Below are positions 59,905 through 64,000 of a DNA stretch of 64,000 bases, one piece after another. Position 1 is the first letter of the stretch, and every line of letters starts with the position of its first letter. This DNA is from Choanephora cucurbitarum. Lineage: Eukaryota > Mucoromycota > Mucoromycetes > Mucorales > Choanephoraceae. Below the pieces are notes generated by a model. That model was not told the origin of the DNA. It saw nothing but the letters and a program-made list of their open reading frames with translations, and did not search any database. The position numbers and the translations under genes were made by a program. Location of the stretch: contig JAIWNI010000027.1 in the NCBI GenBank assembly GCA_025331435.1, forward strand, positions 1-64,000. Direction: 5' to 3'.

Positions 59905-62900
59905 ATCAATTCAATAGAAATTTCATTTTTATAAACTGCTGGGCTTCAATTCAAATTTACGTCGTATAAAACGCCATGATTTTGGTGTTGTATCCTGTGT
60001 GATTGTAATAATAAAGACTATCTATAAGTACTTTTTGAGACTTTTGTATAGCTTTATTAAACTTCAAGAGTAGAAGAAGGTTTTCATAATACACAGGGGT
60101 CGCTATACTAATATATTTCACAATTGTCTATACATGGATGTTCGTGTTACTTTATACATCAGTATAACTACAGAGTTACAAGTCAGATTTGATTAGGTAT
60201 AGGATGCTATAATCTCATTCTATAACATTTGGTGCCTCCGTGCAGCAAGAGTTTCTTTGTCTATTGGATTGATTTGTTTGTACAGTATAAAATTAAAGTA
60301 TCTGTATTCATTGTTGTGATGTCTTGGTAGAGAAGATATAAAAAAATAATAATAAGATGATAGAGAAAATGAAAGAATAATATGAGACTGCTTGTTATGT
60401 TTTATTACTTCCAAGAGATGTTACGAAACAAATGCCTTCTAAAAGAAACCATTTGTATCTTCTCAATAAGAACCTTGATCCAATCGCAGATTGTAGAGTT
60501 TGTACTGATTTAGTGTAGTTTTTTGCTTGTGATATTAACTGACATCAGCATCTCTTGTACTAAAGACTTATATTACGGAATGGTGTGATGCAATCTCTTT
60601 AGCCCAGTTTTTTGATGTGTGTTTTATGGATTTTACACGGATTCTTTACTTGATAGGGATTTGTATTTTCCATTTAATCTCTGATGTTATGTTTGGGATG
60701 ACCTATTTGGTATTTCATGTAACCTTATTGTCATTGTTGAGACTAAATATGCTCAGATCTTCACACGTGACAACCAATCATAGCGCTCTGTCTCGCAAAT
60801 TGTCTTTTCTGTCAGGAGTTGGCCCTTTTTTTTCTGCTTCTTGATCATTTGAATGATGACCGTAACAAGCTAAGGATATTGTCAATTCATCTAGTTTGAT
60901 ATGATATGCTAACCAGAGTTTTTTTAGCTTTTGAGTGTATTATAAAGTTGTGTTTGGTTCATCGCATCATCTTTTTGCTCCTTATATACCCAATTGTATC
61001 TTGTAGCCTATTTCTTTGTCGAGTAAACTGCATAATACATAGAATAAGCTTAAAGAGGCAACCGGTATTCAACAAAATATAGTTGCATTGATTTCATATG
61101 ACATGCTGTGGGCAATTATTGCACCTTGGTAAACATAATGAACAGCAAGTTCTGAATGCTATAACTAAGATCATGCTTTAAGTGAGATACTCTTTTAGCT
61201 ACATGCATGTATAAGTTGATATGCATCATCATAGTTCTTAAAAACAAGATAAAAACGTAGAATATGTTTCAACAGGTTTCTTTCAATGTACATTTGGATG
61301 CAGTATATGAATACAACAATGATACAACACTAAGATGAATAAAGTGAAAATATGCTGAATCTAATAATGCAATCATTTATGATGAAAGCTAATCAAAGCA
61401 CTAATGCAATACTTAGTCGTGAACACCAACTGTGAATAAAGGCGCATCAGTGTCTAGACTGGTCAAAGACTGATACAAAATGATCACTACAACAGTTGCT
61501 TCTTTGTATGTATGTGCGTTTGCGTGTACAGATGTATATATAGCTTTGTTATTTAATCTTAATGCAAATAATCACAGAAGGCAAAAGCAACATGGCTACT
61601 TATTTACAGTAAAAGCAACCCGTAAGCTTCTTGATACGAAAGAGACACCATATCCATTTAATTAAATCAGATATAATTTGACAATGGTCATAGCGCAGTG
61701 CAAGAAATTGATAGAGCAGAAACTACCAACTAGTATATATGATATACTTTTATATATTGACATATATAGTATGCTTACTTGTGCCGGTATTTTACTCTTT
61801 GTTGTTTGCTCTAACTTTGAATTGACATTTCGTATTGTGTCTGCCTTCTTTTCTTATACATTGCATTATTAGCTTCAAGAAAAGACGCTAGATGAAAATG
61901 AAAAAATGAATAACAGCTATATGATTGCTGATTGCCTGTACAGATCGTGTATATCAAACAGCTCATCATGCTAGTAACTCATAATAACCAGCTCTTAGCA
62001 AACGAATTATTACCATATGTTTGCTCCCTTCAGTTGCTTCCGATAATAAATATCCCCACTCATTTATTTTTCGAAAGCTCAAGGCGTTCATTTTTGCTTG
62101 ATATTTCGTTTTTTTTTTGCTGTTTAAACATATACAAGATGCAAAATAAAACACTTTGCACTACTTTTGACATGGCTCCCAGCAAATTCAAGTTTCTGGA
62201 TGGCTCTCATGGAAACCATTTATACGCCAATAACAGTTATGGATGCGATTTGCTTTTGGTAAGCTTAATCCAAACCTATGATTTTTATTGCGTTCAGTAG
62301 CAACTATCTTAAATACCCTTTGGCAATATGCACTACAACATCAAGATTTCTCATTTGTCATTAAGTTATCATATCTCTATTTTAAGTCAGTTAAATTGGA
62401 CATAACATGGCTTGAATAAAGAACGATGTATGACCAGCGATATGTATTAAATATGCAAAGCCAAGTAAAAGAATGCAAAAACAGTAGATAAGTAACTAAG
62501 AACTGTTTCTGTAGGTGCCATAATTTTAAACAACGTGAATGGAAAGTTATGAAGAACTTTTATTGTCTATTACAGCCATTGTGATGTTGACTTTTCTTGT
62601 TTACGCAGGTCATTACTATAATATGGCTTCCCCATGAAGCGGTAATTTGCATAAGTGCCAAATCAAAAAACAGAATACTGATCTTTCATTCTCTATCTTC
62701 GCTGTTTAGTTATTAGTTGAGATTAATCTCGAGTAATTGCTGAATTGAAGAGCAATCGCCTTAATAATTTGCTCAACCTAAGAGTGTGCTTGCTGAAAGA
62801 ATGCAGTCTTTTATTTTGAAAGTTACTCCTATCGTTTTCATGTTATGTGTTCTGAGAGTATACTCAACTTCTTTATACAAGTCAATTCTATAAAGTTGTA

Positions 62901-63289
62901 ACGAAATTCTTCGTCCAAACAAACATTACATGTCGTAGTTCTTGTGTGCGAAACACAACAAAGCAGAAGCCTATAATGATTAAACAAGGTAATAAAACTG
63001 AATTACTGCAGGCAATGTAATTTGATACAAAAATGTTCAAGATTTGTGAAATAACCGACAGCAAGCAACCAGTCGGATTTTAGGCAACAAGAGCCAACTG
63101 TAATGGCTACAAAAACAATCCAAGTTTATTTTGAATCTATGAATACTCATTCAAAATATAGATGTAGAAACCTTATCTGATGCTTAAACTAAGACGCAGG
63201 TAAAGGCACATTTTTTATAAACAACACACGATTTCGAACTTTTTAGGCACCATAGTGACAGAATACTGTGTTTGTTTTGATGCATTATA
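59905..63289. other. Unassigned DNA right of the Helentron
   Basis: AT-rich with short open frames lacking domains. It may include the Helentron 3' end, which was not located. A TA-rich patch lies at about 61730-61770. Confidence 0.4.
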
Positions 63290-64000
63290 AAGAGCATATA
63301 TTAGGCCATATTCAACCTATCCAGAGTAGAAATCATGTGCTATCTTTTAACCCTACCCAGTAGGCATTGACACTTGATCCTTATTTCGCTTAACAATGTG
63401 CTCTGTTATGTTGCTTCAGTTTTTCCCTGCAACTTGACTGAGACATATCATGTGAATGACTATATCAAGTCAACAACAATGAATATAGATACTTTTGTAT
63501 TATACTGAACAAAGAAATCAATCCAATAGACAAAACAGCACCACTGTTAAGCTCACCCAAGAGGGCTCTCTCCGGCTTATAACGCAAAGGCTCTCACTTT
63601 ACCCCGAATGGACTCCCTGAATGGACCCTTTCAAAAAGCCTTAGATGACCCCGATAATGACCAAATACGTTTTACACACCGTCTAAAAGAGAAAATTCTG
63701 CTCTATTTCTGTAATACTGTAGAGTTACATACAGATGAATAAATGTGGAGAAAATAAATTTCAAGAATGGAATTTATCTGGTATTTGATTAATCAAGCCA
63801 ATGCAAATTATAACAAATTAGAGATGACAAGTACTCATTGACGAAGAGTATTGATGCTCATCAATGCTCATCTATGCTGAACAGCTCGATTTACTTGACA
63901 ACATGTTCCAATGACAAGCTAGTAACGGAGAATGACTATAGCTATACTGAAACCACACTGTATCTGCCGTATATGACATGACTGTAGACAAAAAATATAC
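63290..64000 (+). repeat. Large repeat Omega, copy 3 (cut by window end)
   Basis: Direct match to about 3390-4640 at reduced identity, including the TACCCAGTAGG block (63353) and the CTCTCACTT...GAATGGAC block. From 63532 to 64000 it is an inverted match to 53089-52621 with equal length (469 bp) and no difference in the parts I compared. Confidence 0.85.

Overview
The window looks like a transposon-dense, AT-rich stretch of a nuclear genome, most probably from an early-diverging (Mucoromycota-like) fungus. The reasons are short introns of 57-84 nt with GTAAG-type donors, Helitrons and a Helentron, a compact Ty3/Gypsy element with 117-bp LTRs, Tc1 remnants, and long T-tracts ahead of short genes. 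The taxon is inferred, not proven. Almost no conventional host gene is visible; the best candidate is a 207-aa predicted membrane protein (46325-46948, minus).

Left part (1-14.2 kb): old, diverged repeats. A multi-kilobase repeat, called Omega here, occupies about 3.4-8.3 kb and is found again inverted at about 49.1-53.1 kb and directly at 63.3-64.0 kb, with partial inverted copies at 1-720 and 11.70-12.55 kb. A second unit, C (8.3-11.6 kb), recurs at 21.4-23.1 kb and, inverted, at 28.8-25.5 kb. Both contain decayed coding blocks, many hydrophobic, that I cannot assign. A dead Tc1 transposase (2296-3170, minus) and a tRNA-like sequence (1272-1342) lie here too.

Middle (12.6-43.8 kb): one large, nested inverted duplication. 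Its inner arms (14208-23097 and 27280-31201) are almost identical. Its outer arms (12650-14207; 31202-31481 plus 42633-43805) are clearly diverged. The left arm has gained a 4,759-bp Ty3/Gypsy retrotransposon (14460-19218, identical LTRs, ATAT target duplication, empty site visible at 30946-30949) and a heptamer array of about 33 units against 3 in the other arm. The outer right arm has gained an insertion of about 11 kb (31482-42632). It contains an apparently intact six-exon Helitron RepHel gene (1,296 aa) preceded by two spliced genes on the same strand (412 and 249 aa) that I do not recognise. This three-gene Helitron is the best candidate for an undescribed system in the window.

Right part (43.8-64 kb): microsatellites, the small membrane-protein gene, two MITE-sized DNA transposons with clean terminal inverted repeats (47273-47373; 48369-48604, the latter retaining a transposase start), Omega copy 2 carrying a 534-bp solo LTR with a 5-bp target duplication (50995-51528), and a decayed Helentron. 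The Helentron shows a charged N-terminus, DUF6570, HUH Rep, PIF1 helicase and a C-terminal endonuclease (53.8-59.9 kb). It sits between inverted Omega ends that match without a visible difference over at least 469 bp.

All homologies were judged by eye; no database search was possible. Identity levels and repeat boundaries are approximate unless stated.
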